Part shown: positions 53,957 through 64,000 of the stretch, in pieces
How positions within the stretch are numbered: position 1 is the stretch's first letter
Layout: each line of letters opens with the position of its first letter
NCBI RefSeq assembly: GCF_900100395.1
Contig: NZ_FNFB01000025.1
Coordinates: 47,665 to 111,664 of the forward strand
Direction: 5' to 3'
Origin: Nonomuraea maritima
GTDB lineage: Bacteria; Actinomycetota; Actinomycetes; Streptosporangiales; Streptosporangiaceae
DNA length: 64,000 nt
The notes under the pieces: generated by a model
Told to the model about the DNA's origin: nothing
What the model saw: the letters and a program-made list of their open reading frames with translations, nothing else
Database searches by the model: none
Translations under genes and position numbers: made by a program

Positions 53957-54570
53957 TGCCCGGTCACCGCCCTGCGCGGAGCCGGCGCACCACCGAACGC
54001 AAGGGCGACCTGCGGGAACGGGCCATCCTGGACACCTGCGAAGCGCTGCTGGCGGAGAAGGGCTACGAGGCCATGACCGTCGGCGACATCGCCCAAGGCG
54101 CCGGCATCACCCGCGGCGCCCTCTACTTCTACTTCGGCTCCAAGCAGGAAGTGGTCGCGGCGCTCGTGGCCCGCACCGTCGAGCACCTGTGGGAGCGCTC
54201 GCGGGCCACCGCGAACACCGAGGAGCCGCGCGAGGCCATCGCCATGGCGATGCGGCGCACGGTCGAGCTGTGGAACGAGCACGGCCTGGTCATGCGCACG
54301 GCGATCGACCTGGCGCAGACCGTCCCGCAGATCGGCGCGCTGTGGCGGCATACGGCCGATCTGTTCATCGAGGCCATCACGGCCGTCCTGGAACGGGCCG
54401 GCGTCGCCGTCGGTCCCGAGCCGGACCAGGCGCCCGCGATGGCCCGCGCCCTGTGCCTGATGGTCGAGCGGAGCTTCTACCACGCCTCGCAGATGTCGCG
54501 CGAGGAGGTGCAGAAGGCATCCTCGACCTGCGAGCACATCTGGCTGATCAGCGCCGGCCTGACCGTATGA
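53956..54570 (+). CDS. TetR family regulator
   Basis: The 204-residue protein has the TetR HTH (AILDTCEALLAEKGYEAMTV, DIAQGAGITRGALYFYFGSK) and a helical ligand domain. Its start overlaps the SDR stop (TGATG), and a palindrome stands before the SDR gene, so the regulator probably represses its own operon. Confidence 0.93.
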   Translation: MPGHRPARSRRTTERKGDLRERAILDTCEALLAEKGYEAMTVGDIAQGAGITRGALYFYFGSKQEVVAALVARTVEHLWERSRATANTEEPREAIAMAMRRTVELWNEHGLVMRTAIDLAQTVPQIGALWRHTADLFIEAITAVLERAGVAVGPEPDQAPAMARALCLMVERSFYHASQMSREEVQKASSTCEHIWLISAGLTV

Positions 54571-54665
54571 GGACGGTCGGATCCGTCATGCCGAAATGGG
54601 TCAAGGTTTGGAAATTCACCGGTAATCCGCGAATTATCATGCGGGGTTCTGGCGTTTTTCCCACG

Positions 54666-56651
54666 ATGGGTGATGGCCTGAAAGCAGTCGGCGGCGCCCC
54701 CTTGGGGGTGAGCCCGTCGGTCGCCGTCGTCGACGGCGCGGGCACGGTGATCGGCTGGACCGAGGCCGCCGAGCAGCTCACCGGCTACCCCGCCGCCGAC
54801 ATCGTCGGCCGCCCCGTCGGCGTGCTCCTGCCGCCGGGCGGCGAAGGCCTGCCCCGTACCGGATTGACGGAGGTGCGGCGGCGGGACGGCGGCGCGGTCA
54901 TCGTGAAGGCCGAGGCCGCCCCGCTCACCCTCGGGGACGAACCCGGCCACTGGCTGGTGACAGCGGTGCCGGCCGCCTCCGACCTGTCCACCGGCACCGG
55001 CGCCCTGCTGGAGCTGCTCGGCAGCAGCTTCCCCGTCGCCATGGCCCTCTGGGACCGGGACCTGCGCTGCGTCTGGCTCAACGAGGCGGCTCGGCAGCTC
55101 AGCCACGGCTACCCGCACTACCGGATCGGCCGCCGCCTCACCGAGGCCATCGAGGGGATCGACACAGAAGCGCTGCAGGACGTCATGCGCAGGGTGCTCG
55201 ACGGCGGCCCGCCCGTGATCGACCGCGAGGGTCTCTGGTCCCACCGGGGCGAGGAGCGCGTGATGTCCGTCTCGCTGTTCCCCCTGGAGGGCGCGGACGG
55301 CCGGCCGCTCGGCGTGTGCTCGGTGGTCCTCGACTTCAGCACCAGCCAGGCACGGGATCGCCTCAGGCTGCTGCGCGAGGCCAGCGTCCGGCTCGGCAGC
55401 ACGCTGGACGTGATGAAGACCGGCCAGGAACTGGCCGAGCTGGCCGTCCGGGCGCTCGCCGACCATGTGACCGTCGACCTGGCCGAGGCGATGCTGCCCA
55501 CCGAGCGGCTGCAGCGGCCTGTCACGACGGAGGCCGGCCTGCCCGTGCTCCGCCGGGTCGGCGTCGCGTCGGTGGACGAGGAGATGCGTGACGGGGCATC
55601 GCTCTGGATGCGGGACGAGACCGTGCCGGTGCCCTGGGGGTCTCCGGTCATGGAGGTCCTGCACTCGCGCCGGCCGCACTTCGAGCCCGTGCTGGACATG
55701 TCCGGCAACTGGGCGGTCCTGGACCGCGACCGGGTGCGGGCCTTCCACGCCGCCGGCCTGCACTCGCTGATCGCCGTTCCGCTGGAGGCGGGCAGCGACG
55801 TGCTCGGCGTCGCGATCTTCGGGCGCACCGTCAACCCGGCGCCGTTCACCAGGGACGACCTCATGCTGGCCGAGGAGCTGGTCACGCGGGCGTCGTTCAG
55901 CCTGGAGAACGCGCTCCAGTACACCCGCGAGCGGCTGACCACGCTCGCGCTGCAGCGCGACCTGCTGCCGCACGACCTGCGCGGCAGCGCCACCGTCGAG
56001 GTGGCCTCGCGTTACCTGCCCTGCACCCACGAGAAGGTGGGCGGCGACTGGTACGACGTCATCCACCTGCCCGGCGACCGCATCGCCCTGGTCGTCGGCG
56101 ATGTCACCGGGCACGGCATCACCGCGGCGGCCACCATGGGCCGGCTGCGCACCGCCGTGCGTACGCTGGCGAACCTGGAGCTGCCTCCGGACCAGCTGCT
56201 GACCCACCTCGACCAGCTGCTGGCCGACGACGCCCGCGGCTTCGAAGCAGCGGGCGCCACCTGCCTGTACGCGGTCCACGACCCGCGGGCCGGTCGCTTC
56301 ACCATGGCGACGGCCGGGCATCCGCCGCCCGCGATCGTGGCGCCGTCCGGCGAGGTGACGTTCCCTTCGCTGCCCGTCGGCCCGCCGATCGGCGTCGGGC
56401 TGGGCCCGTATCAGGCGTACGACGTGCACCTGCCGGCGGGCACCGTGCTGGCCCTCTACACCGACGGCCTGATCGAGAGGCGGCGGACCGACCTCGACGC
56501 GGGCATGGCCAAGCTCGGCGCCGTCCTCTCCCGCGCCACGTCGCGGCCGGCGACGCTCGACGGCGTGTGCACGGACGTGATCGACTCCTTGGTGGGTGAC
56601 GCGCCCGCCGAGGACGACATCGCCCTGCTCGTGGCCCGTACCCGGGCCTGA
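54666..56651 (+). CDS. PAS-PAS-GAF-SpoIIE serine phosphatase
   Basis: The 661-residue protein has a PAS domain at about residues 15-90 (GWTEAAEQLTGYPAADIVGR), a second PAS-like part at about 105-225, a GAF domain at about 235-410, and a SpoIIE phosphatase with VGGDWYDVI, GDVTGHGI, YTDGLIERRR and PAEDDIALLV. It would act on anti-anti-sigma factors. No adjacent partner is present. The ATG at 54666 has no ribosome site; ATG 54639 or GTG 54709 are alternatives. Confidence 0.9.
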   Translation: MGDGLKAVGGAPLGVSPSVAVVDGAGTVIGWTEAAEQLTGYPAADIVGRPVGVLLPPGGEGLPRTGLTEVRRRDGGAVIVKAEAAPLTLGDEPGHWLVTAVPAASDLSTGTGALLELLGSSFPVAMALWDRDLRCVWLNEAARQLSHGYPHYRIGRRLTEAIEGIDTEALQDVMRRVLDGGPPVIDREGLWSHRGEERVMSVSLFPLEGADGRPLGVCSVVLDFSTSQARDRLRLLREASVRLGSTLDVMKTGQELAELAVRALADHVTVDLAEAMLPTERLQRPVTTEAGLPVLRRVGVASVDEEMRDGASLWMRDETVPVPWGSPVMEVLHSRRPHFEPVLDMSGNWAVLDRDRVRAFHAAGLHSLIAVPLEAGSDVLGVAIFGRTVNPAPFTRDDLMLAEELVTRASFSLENALQYTRERLTTLALQRDLLPHDLRGSATVEVASRYLPCTHEKVGGDWYDVIHLPGDRIALVVGDVTGHGITAAATMGRLRTAVRTLANLELPPDQLLTHLDQLLADDARGFEAAGATCLYAVHDPRAGRFTMATAGHPPPAIVAPSGEVTFPSLPVGPPIGVGLGPYQAYDVHLPAGTVLALYTDGLIERRRTDLDAGMAKLGAVLSRATSRPATLDGVCTDVIDSLVGDAPAEDDIALLVARTRA

Positions 56652-56739
56652 CCCGGCTCCGGCGGCGGTACGCGTGCGTCCGGCATGCGGCAAGATGGCT
56701 TGTCCGGGGTGTGATGGCGCGAAGGCATGGTGATGGGCT

Positions 56740-57147
56740 GTGACGACGTTCAGGATCAGCGAGGCCGCGGCGCTGCTCGGCGTCAGCTCCGACACCGTGC
56801 GCCGGTGGGTCGACGCCGGGCGGCTCGCGGCCGAGCGTGACGAGCTCGGCCACCGGCGGGTCAAGGGCGCCGACCTGGCCGCGTTCGCCCGTTCCCAGGT
56901 GGAGCTGGCCGAGGGCGGCCGCTCGTCGGCCCGCAACCGGCTGCGCGGCATCGTCACCGACGTCCTCAAGGACGCGGTGATGGCCCAGGTGGAGATCGCT
57001 GCGGGGCCGTACCGGGTGGTGTCGCTGATGAGCCGGCAGGCCGCCGACGAGCTGGGGCTGGAGCCGGGAGTGGTGGCAGAGGCCGTGATCAAGTCGACGA
57101 ACGTGGTGGTGGAGGTCCCCGGGCGCGAGCGCGTGGCGAGCCAGTGA
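56740..57147 (+). CDS. HTH plus TOBE (molybdate-binding) regulator
   Basis: The 135-residue protein has a MerR/excisionase-like HTH at about residues 4-50 (FRISEAAALLGVSSDTVRRW) and a Mop/TOBE domain at about 65-132 (RNRLRGIVTDVLKDAVMAQV, EAVIKSTNVVVEV). It is expected to bind molybdate or tungstate. No mod transporter is adjacent. The start is GTG. Confidence 0.9.
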   Translation: MTTFRISEAAALLGVSSDTVRRWVDAGRLAAERDELGHRRVKGADLAAFARSQVELAEGGRSSARNRLRGIVTDVLKDAVMAQVEIAAGPYRVVSLMSRQAADELGLEPGVVAEAVIKSTNVVVEVPGRERVASQ

Positions 57148-57239
57148 ACCGCTGACCGGTATTTCCCTGTTTAGGAGTAGGCTTTCTCCTCGTGGCGATG
57201 CCACCGTGATTGTCGCGAGACGCCGAAGGGCAGGTCCGT

Positions 57240-58457
<1,218 letters not shown>

Positions 58458-58463
58458 CGCCTG

Positions 58464-59480
58464 TCACGACAGCGCGTCGAGTGCGCGGTCGACGTCCTCC
58501 GTCGTCGTGTAGACGTGGAAGCTCGCGCGCACCCTGCCCGCCCGTACGGCGGTCCGGATGCCTGCCGCCGCGAGGCGCTCGCCCGGGACGTCCACCGACA
58601 CGATCGCCGACCCGGACGGCTCCAGGCCGAGGCCCGCGCTGAAACGGTCGGCGAGCGCCACGTCGTGCCGGTGGACGCGCTCGACGCCGATCTCGTTGAG
58701 CAGCTCGATGGCGGGGGCCGCGCCGACGTAGGAGAACCACGCCGGCGACAGGTCGAAGGCGCGCGCGTCGTCCGCGAGGCGCAGCGGCGGCCCGTAGGAG
58801 GAGCCGCTCCGGTCGGGGCCGCTGTACCAGTTGGCCGCGAGGGGGCGCATCCGCTCGCGCAGGTGCGGCGCCAGGTAGCCGAACGCCGCGCCGCGCGGCG
58901 CCATCAGCCACTTGTACGCGGCGCAGGCCAGCGCGTCGACGCCCGAGACGTCCACGGGCAGCCAGCCGCACGCCTGGGAGCCGTCCACGATCACCAGGGC
59001 GTCGTTGGCCCTGGCGGCGGCCACGATGTCGGCGAGCGGGGCGACGTACCCGGTGGCCGACTGCACCAGGCTGAACGCGACGGCGGCGGTGCCCGGGGTG
59101 ATCGCGTCGGCCAGCCGGTCGGCGGGCACCGTACGCACCCGCGCCGCCACCGCCCACGGGAACAGGTTGCTGGTGAACTCGATGTCCGGCACGACCACCT
59201 CGGCCCCGGGCGGCAGGGCCGTGGCCACCACGGACATGATCTGCGAGACCGTCGAACTGATCATCACATCGCCGGGAGCCGCTCCGACCAGGCGCGCGAA
59301 GGCGGCGCGGGAGCGCCCCACGGAGACGTCCCAGGAAGCCCAGTCGTTGCTGCCGTGCCGCCACTCGGTCATGGCGGCCTCGAGCTCCTCGTAGGCGCGG
59401 CGCGGGGGGATGCCGTAGGTCGCGGTGTTGAGCCAGCCCGGGTGCGCGTCCCAGAGCTCGGCCGCCGCGGAGATGTCCAT
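58464..59480 (-). CDS. Class V aminotransferase
   Basis: The 338-residue PLP protein has the lysine in ACAAYKWLMAPRGAAFGYL, VIVDGSQACGWLPVDVSGVD, and the N-terminal LNTATYGIPPRRAYEEL. It is similar to cysteine-desulfurase-like or isopenicillin-epimerase-like enzymes; the substrate is unknown. It is convergent with thrC (6 bases apart) and divergent from the acyl-CoA ligase gene. Confidence 0.92.
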   Translation of the reverse strand: MDISAAAELWDAHPGWLNTATYGIPPRRAYEELEAAMTEWRHGSNDWASWDVSVGRSRAAFARLVGAAPGDVMISSTVSQIMSVVATALPPGAEVVVPDIEFTSNLFPWAVAARVRTVPADRLADAITPGTAAVAFSLVQSATGYVAPLADIVAAARANDALVIVDGSQACGWLPVDVSGVDALACAAYKWLMAPRGAAFGYLAPHLRERMRPLAANWYSGPDRSGSSYGPPLRLADDARAFDLSPAWFSYVGAAPAIELLNEIGVERVHRHDVALADRFSAGLGLEPSGSAIVSVDVPGERLAAAGIRTAVRAGRVRASFHVYTTTEDVDRALDALS

Positions 59481-59552
59481 GCGATCAGCCTAGGCAGCCC
59501 GACGGGTTCCCGGGCGGCCCGCGGGGGCAGGCTTTCCGGGGAGGCGACGTCC

Positions 59553-61089
59553 ATGATCGGAAAGCTGATCGAGCTCGGCGGCTTCGGGGTGGAGGCCGCC
59601 GTCACGCTCACCCGCAACGGGCTGCTGCGTCCCGAGCCGCCCGACGTGCTGGCGCGCGTCGTGGAGGCGTACCGGCACTTCCACGCCTCGCTCGCGACGG
59701 GCGTGGCCGTGGCCGCGGCCCGCTGGCCGGAGCGGCCCGCCGTCCTCGACGAGGACGGGACGCTGACGTTCGCCGAACTCGACGCCCGCGCCGCCGCGGT
59801 GGCCGCGGCCCTGCGCGCCCGCTTCGGCGCCGCGCCGGGCACGACGGTCGCGGTCATGTGGCCGAACCACCGCGACTTCGTGGTGGCCACCGCGGCGGTG
59901 TCGCGCCTCGGCGCCGACCTGCTGCTGCTCAACACCGGCCTGGCCGGGCCACGGCTGACGGACATCCTGCGCCGCGAGGACGTGGACGTGCTGATCGCGG
60001 ACCCGGACCTGCCCCGGGTCGCGTTCGACGGCCCGTGCGTCGGCGATCTGGACGAACTGGCGCGAGAGGGCGGCCCCTCAGGGCCGCACCCGTCGTCGCC
60101 GGGACGGCTGGTGCTGCTCACGTCCGGGACGACCGGGACGCCGAAAGGCGCACCGCGGCGGCCGGCCCTGGGCGCGCTGGCCGAGCCGTTCGTGTCGATG
60201 CTGGCCACCGTGCCGGTGCGCGGCGGGGAGCCGATGCTCATCGCGCCGCCGCTGTTCCACGGGCTCGGCCTGCTCTGGTACGCGGCCGCGCTCGTCCTCG
60301 GCTGCCCGGTCGTGCTCATGCGCCGCTTCGACCCCGAGGCCGTGCTGGACGCGCTCGAACGCACCGGGGCGGGCAGCCTGGTAGCCGTGCCGGTGATGCT
60401 GCAGCGCCTCCTCGCGCTGCCGCCGCGGCGGCTGCCGCGCCTGCGCGTCGTGGTCTGCGGCGGCGCGGCGTTGCGCCCCGACCTCGCCACCGCGTTCATG
60501 GACGCCTACGGCGACGTCCTGCACAACCTGTACGGCTCCACGGAGACCGGCTGGGCGGCCCTCGCCACGCCGGCGGACCTGCGGACCGCTCCCGACACGG
60601 TCGGCCGCCCGCCGCGCGGGGCCACCGTCCGCATCGAGGGCCCCGACGGACGCGAGCAGCCCGTCGGCGAGGTCGGACGGGTGCTGGTCGGCGGCGGCCT
60701 GACCCTGGGCGCCGGCCCGCGGGACGAGCTGCTGGTCACCGGCGACCTCGGCCACCGCGACCGGCGCGGCCTGCTGTTCATCGACGGCCGCGACGACGAC
60801 ATGATCGTCTCCGGCGGTGAGAACGTGTTCCCGCAGGAGGTCGAGAACCTGCTCGCCCGGCGGCCGGGGGTGGCCGACGTGGCGGTGCTCGGTGTGCCGG
60901 ACGAGCGGTTCGGGCAGCGGCTGGCGGCGTACGTGGTGGCGGAGCGCCACGCTGTCCGCCGACGAGTTGAAACGGGCCGTCAAGGAGGAACTGGCCGGCT
61001 ACAAGACGCCACGCGACGTGGTGTTCGTGCCGGCCCTGCCCCGCAACCAGACCGGCAAGGTCGACCGCGCCCGGCTCCTTGAGTCATAG
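59553..61089 (+). pseudogene. FadD-type acyl-CoA ligase with a late frameshift
   Basis: The ANL ligase has LLTSGTTGTPKGAPRRPALG, the A5 motif LYGSTETGWAA and GRDDDMIVSGGENVFPQEVE. The frame breaks near 60940-60955 after YVVAER; the other frame continues TLSADELKRAVKEELAGYKT with the catalytic lysine in RNQTGKVDRARLL to 61089. One inserted base (or two lost) would explain it. It may be a real pseudogene or a base-call error. The unshifted frame ends at 61082 without the catalytic end. Confidence 0.85.
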
Positions 61090-61228
61090 GTCGGCCGACC
61101 GGCTGTCCGGCCCGCCGATGTGGGTCACGATCGCGGTTCGTGCTTGCCGCGGGTGACACTCCTGAGTGGGCGACCCGGGCGGCTTCTTGATCTACAGTGT
61201 AAAGGCGCCGGGCGGGGTGATGTCGTGG

Positions 61229-62062
61229 TCAGTAGTTCGGGTAGCCGCCGGGCGGCGTGCCGCCAGGGGGTCTCCCGCCGTAGGTGCCGGGAGTCGTGTC
61301 GCCGAAAGGCGTGTGGCCAGGGGTGCCGCCGAAGGGCGTCCGGCCAAGAGCGCCGGGAGGCGGAGTGCCGAAGGGGGGCAGGCCGGCGGCGGCTGCCGAG
61401 CGATGCTCCTCCTGGGCGTGGGTGATCCTGCTGATGACGCCGGTCGCCAGCAGGGCGGCGATGATCATGAACGCGATGCTGACCACGTCGAACCGCGCGG
61501 CGGCGGCCATGGACTCCAGGTCGTCGGCCCGGAGCAGCAGCCGGGAGGCCACCTGAGTCGCCAGGGTGACGCTGATCCAGATCGCCCACCAGGCGTTCGG
61601 CAACGCCTTCGAGGGTCTCGGCGTGCGGGCGGAGGCGTACCAGATGTCGTCCACGATCTGCTTCGGGAACCAGAAGCAGATGATCGGCACGATCCACCCG
61701 AAGATCACCCAGGGGCGGCTGCGCCGATGGCCGTCAGGGGAGAGGACCTCGGCGTTCGTCCTCACCCGGTACAGCCACACCAGGAACGCCACGGCGGTGA
61801 TGGCGTAGGCGAGAACCTCGAGGACGCCGGACAGGCCGTAGACGAGGTCGCCAGTCTCGATCTCCGCCTCGGAGACGGAGTCGAGGTCGACGATCAGGCG
61901 GTCCACCAGCGACGCGTACCACAGGTCGATCGTGGCCGCGACGACCCCGACGAGGGCGTGGCACACCAGGGTGATCATCGCGAAGAGGGCGAGTCCGCGG
62001 ACCGGGCGTAAGGGGGACGGCGGCGGCGGGTAACCGTGGAAGGAGGGGGGTGGCGGATACAT
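61229..62062 (-). CDS. DUF4328 membrane protein with Gly-Pro-rich tail
   Basis: The 277-residue protein starts MYPPPPSFHGYPPPP, has six hydrophobic segments, and includes the DUF4328 piece AFLVWLYRVRTNAEVLSPDG with GWIVPIICFWFPKQIVDDIW. The C-terminal 60 residues repeat GGTP, PFGD and GG-type collagen-like units. The function is unknown. ATG 62068 is also possible; GAAAGG fits 62062 better. Confidence 0.88.
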   Translation of the reverse strand: MYPPPPSFHGYPPPPSPLRPVRGLALFAMITLVCHALVGVVAATIDLWYASLVDRLIVDLDSVSEAEIETGDLVYGLSGVLEVLAYAITAVAFLVWLYRVRTNAEVLSPDGHRRSRPWVIFGWIVPIICFWFPKQIVDDIWYASARTPRPSKALPNAWWAIWISVTLATQVASRLLLRADDLESMAAAARFDVVSIAFMIIAALLATGVISRITHAQEEHRSAAAAGLPPFGTPPPGALGRTPFGGTPGHTPFGDTTPGTYGGRPPGGTPPGGYPNY

Positions 62063-62426
62063 GCGCATGCCTTTCGAGAGCAGGGCGCATCAGTATGTCG
62101 AGACGAGGCGCGGAAAAGGATCAGTTGTTCGACCTGGCATCCTCTCGTGATGACCCCGGGATATCGGGTACGCACCGGTGCCGTGTCCGGCGCACGGCCT
62201 CCATCTCCACGTAAGGGGAGAGCCGCCGACGACGGTCCAGGTGTTCGGTGGAGGCGGCGTCCCTGAGGCGGGTGAGCTCCCCGACGGGGACGAGCACACA
62301 CAGACGCGCGGGTGTGATGGGTGGTGCGTTGGCGGGGGGCTGTGGGGGTGGTTAGGGTGCAAGCGGTCCCATCAAGGTCACCGCGTCGGTGCTCGGCGCG
62401 CCCGTACGATCACGAAGCGAGGCTCG
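62063..62426. other. Intergenic region before aroQ
   Basis: No gene is seen in these 364 bases. TACGAT at about 62404-62409 could be the -10 element of aroQ. No clear -35, hairpin or repeat was found. Confidence 0.5.
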
Positions 62427-62888
62427 ATGCCCTCTGTGCTGGTGCTCAACGGCCCCAACCTCAACCTGCTCGGCACGCGCAAGCCGGAGATCTACGGCTC
62501 CACCACGCTGGCCGACGTCGAACGCCTGTGCCGCGACACGGCCGAGCAACTGGGGCTGGAGCTGGAGTTCCGGCAGTCCAACCACGAGGGGCAGCTGATC
62601 GACTGGATCCAGCAGGAGGGGCCGCGGGTCAGGGCGGGGGAGTCGATCGGGGCGGTTTTCAACGCGGGGGCGTACACGCACACCTCGGTCGCCCTGCACG
62701 ACGCGATCGAGTCGGTGGAGCTGCCGGTCATCGAACTGCACATCTCGAACGTGCACCGGCGGGAGTCGTTCCGGCACCACTCCTACATCTCGCCCGTCGC
62801 TACCGGCATCATCGTGGGGCTGGGCGTCGCGGGCTACGGCCTCGCGATCAGGGCGCTGCACGAACGGGCGTCCGCGGCGAAGGGCTGA
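62427..62888 (+). CDS. aroQ: Type II 3-dehydroquinate dehydratase
   Basis: AroQ dehydrates 3-dehydroquinate in the shikimate pathway. The 153-residue length is typical for the dodecameric type. Motifs are VLNGPNLNLLGTRKPEIYGS with the catalytic tyrosine, QSNHEGQLIDWI, NAGAYTHTSVALHDA, and HISNVHRRESFRHHS. GAGG lies before the ATG. It is not linked to other aro genes here. Confidence 0.96.
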   Translation: MPSVLVLNGPNLNLLGTRKPEIYGSTTLADVERLCRDTAEQLGLELEFRQSNHEGQLIDWIQQEGPRVRAGESIGAVFNAGAYTHTSVALHDAIESVELPVIELHISNVHRRESFRHHSYISPVATGIIVGLGVAGYGLAIRALHERASAAKG

Positions 62889-62971
62889 CCTCCCGGCCGC
62901 CGTGTCTGTAGGGGTGTGCCTCGTACGTGATCTGACGCCTGCGACGTCCCGATGGCTTCTATGCTTTGGCG

Positions 62972-63259
62972 ATGCGTGTCGCATTCAGCGGGGAGCTGTG
63001 GTTCTGGAGAGGGCCGGCGCCCTGGTACTTCATCACGGTTCCGGACCGGGAGTGCCATGACCTGCACATGGTCGCCGCGTCCGTGACGTACGGCTGGGGC
63101 ATGATCCCGGTGACGGCGGAGATCGGGGAGACCCGGTGGAAGACGTCGATGTTCCCCAAGGACGGCCGCTACCTCGTCCCGGTGAAGTCGGCGGTGCGGA
63201 AGGCCGAGACTCTTGACGTGGGGGACGTGGTGACGGTCCGCCTGTCCGTGGACGTCTGA
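62972..63259 (+). CDS. DUF1905 protein
   Basis: The 95-residue protein is a small barrel of the DUF1905 family: RVAFSGELWFWRGPAPWYFI, TAEIGETRWKTSMFPKDGRY and LVPVKSAVRKAETLDVGDVV. TATGCT lies six bases before the ATG at 62972, so it is probably leaderless. The function is unknown. Confidence 0.9.
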   Translation: MRVAFSGELWFWRGPAPWYFITVPDRECHDLHMVAASVTYGWGMIPVTAEIGETRWKTSMFPKDGRYLVPVKSAVRKAETLDVGDVVTVRLSVDV

Positions 63260-63336
63260 CGAACCACCGGTGCCGGGCAAGCCGTGGGAGCGAAAATGCG
63301 GTTTACCGCAGCAATCAGCCTTGCGATGATGGCGGG

Positions 63337-63705
63337 GTGATCACCCCAGGTTCTGTGGCGGCCGGCGGCGCATACGTGAACTCGTACGAGATCACAGCCC
63401 CCGCGCGCGTCGTACACGTCAGCGGTCAGATCCCGGTGGACCCGTACGGCGAGGTTCCCGAGGGCTTCGCGGCCCAGTGCCGTCAGGTGTGGGCCAACGT
63501 GGCCGCCGTCCTGGCCCAGCACGACATGGGCCTGTCCGACCTCGTGAAGGTCACGACCTTCCTGTCCGACCGCGCCTACCGCGCGGAGAACGCCGCCATC
63601 CGCCGCGAGATCCTCGGCGACCACACACCGGCGCTCACGATCATCATCACCGGTATCTACGACGAGTCCTGGCTCCTGGAGATCGAGGCCATCGCGGCCC
63701 GATGA
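63337..63705 (+). CDS. RidA (YjgF/Rid) family protein
   Basis: The 122-residue protein has the Rid fold: VVHVSGQIPVDPYGEVPEGF, QCRQVWANVAAVLAQHDMGL and LVKVTTFLSD. Most Rid arginine positions are partly different at the end (GIYDESWLLEIEAIAAR), so it may not be a true RidA deaminase. GATGAT lies six bases before the GTG and TTTACC 17 bases further up, a good leaderless promoter. Confidence 0.92.
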   Translation: MITPGSVAAGGAYVNSYEITAPARVVHVSGQIPVDPYGEVPEGFAAQCRQVWANVAAVLAQHDMGLSDLVKVTTFLSDRAYRAENAAIRREILGDHTPALTIIITGIYDESWLLEIEAIAAR

Positions 63706-63741
63706 CAACCGGCCGCCGCATGCCCGTGCGCTCGCCGGGGC

Positions 63742-63924
63742 TCACCGTCCTCGACGGTGGAGGTAGGCGGCGATCGTCGCCGCCGCCAGCCACGTGACGC
63801 CGAGTACCAGGCCGCGCGCCGTCAGATAGTCCGCCGTGAATCTCTCCGGGCCTTCGACGAAGTAGTCGGTGACGGCAGACCGTTCGGAGAATCTCAGTGA
63901 TCCTCTTGCCTGCTTCGCTGGCAT
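63742..63924 (-). CDS. Small single-pass membrane protein
   Basis: The 60-residue product is basic at the N terminus, has GPERFTADYLTARGLVLGVT and a hydrophobic helix, and ends YLHRRGR. A GAGG-like site lies just before the ATG. It is convergent with the RidA gene. It could be a real small gene; evidence is limited to composition. Confidence 0.45.
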   Translation of the reverse strand: MPAKQARGSLRFSERSAVTDYFVEGPERFTADYLTARGLVLGVTWLAAATIAAYLHRRGR

Positions 63925-64000
63925 CTGCCTCGATTGTTCGAGGTCTTACGTCGCCTCCACAGGCGTTTAGCGTCTCCGGGGAACTGCCCGGCGACGTGAA

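Noticed and set aside
54477..57092. Open frame of 871 codons antisense to the PAS-GAF-SpoIIE gene
   Set aside because: Low-complexity composition and no motif; it is a shadow of a well-supported gene.
60940..60955. Programmed frameshift in the acyl-CoA ligase
   Set aside because: No slippery sequence or stimulatory hairpin was seen; a mutation or base error is simpler.

Overview
The window is very GC-rich actinobacterial DNA, with third codon positions almost all G or C and many GTG/TTG starts. It carries RbpA, an HrdB-type principal sigma factor, a conservon-type GTPase, F420-type luciferase-like oxidoreductases, the classical menaquinone genes menE/menC/menD, and many promoters placed so close to the start codon that the mRNA should be leaderless. 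Gene content looks like a Streptosporangiales-type soil actinomycete (Nonomuraea or a relative). That placement is inference; no rRNA gene is present. No tRNA, CRISPR array or prophage was seen.

Layout. 1-9 kb: MerR regulator, tandem glycine riboswitch and gcvP, TPR protein, small proteins, leaderless TetR gene, principal sigma gene with a sigma-R-type promoter. 9-17 kb: divergent menE / menC-menD, 5'-3' exonuclease, PAS-SpoIIE phosphatase, M24 peptidase, PP2C-like protein. 17-21 kb: lower-GC methyltransferase locus, degenerate terpene-synthase-like gene, solitary CvnD-like GTPase, Lrp regulator. 21-24 kb: a decayed amino-sugar/beta-glucoside locus (ROK repressor, GH4 hydrolase fused to a headless BadF-type kinase). 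24-33 kb: HelD with no normal start codon, a structured 520-base intergenic region, lnt-ppm, fxsA, rbpA (sigma-R-type promoter), MFS transporter, GDPD, two methyltransferases. 33-38 kb: vWA-DUF58-MoxR operon, N-lobe-only pseudokinase, DUF2268 protease behind a MerR-type promoter. 38-45 kb: an orphan clpP pair, TSUP transporter, WYL, HTH and CGNR regulators, DUF1275 protein. Five genes here are followed by degenerate tandem copies of their own 3' ends. 45-54 kb: secreted propeller protein, cupin, MarR, an LLM oxidoreductase with a sigma-R-type promoter, an internally deleted IS200/IS605 element, an LLM/berberine-bridge fusion, SDR-TetR operon. 54-64 kb: PAS-GAF-SpoIIE phosphatase, TOBE regulator, threonine synthase, class V aminotransferase, frameshifted acyl-CoA ligase, DUF4328 protein, aroQ, DUF1905 and RidA proteins.

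How it fits together. Most of the window is core chromosome: glycine cleavage, menaquinone, lipoprotein acylation, transcription and proteolysis. Three perfect GGAAT-N18-GTT promoters tie the principal sigma gene, rbpA and an LLM oxidoreductase to a thiol-oxidative stress response. The most unusual signals are the stop-codon-spanning tandem repeats at 38-45 kb, the clean internal deletions at 21-24 and 49-51 kb, and the HelD gene whose best start is ATT inside a perfect inverted repeat.
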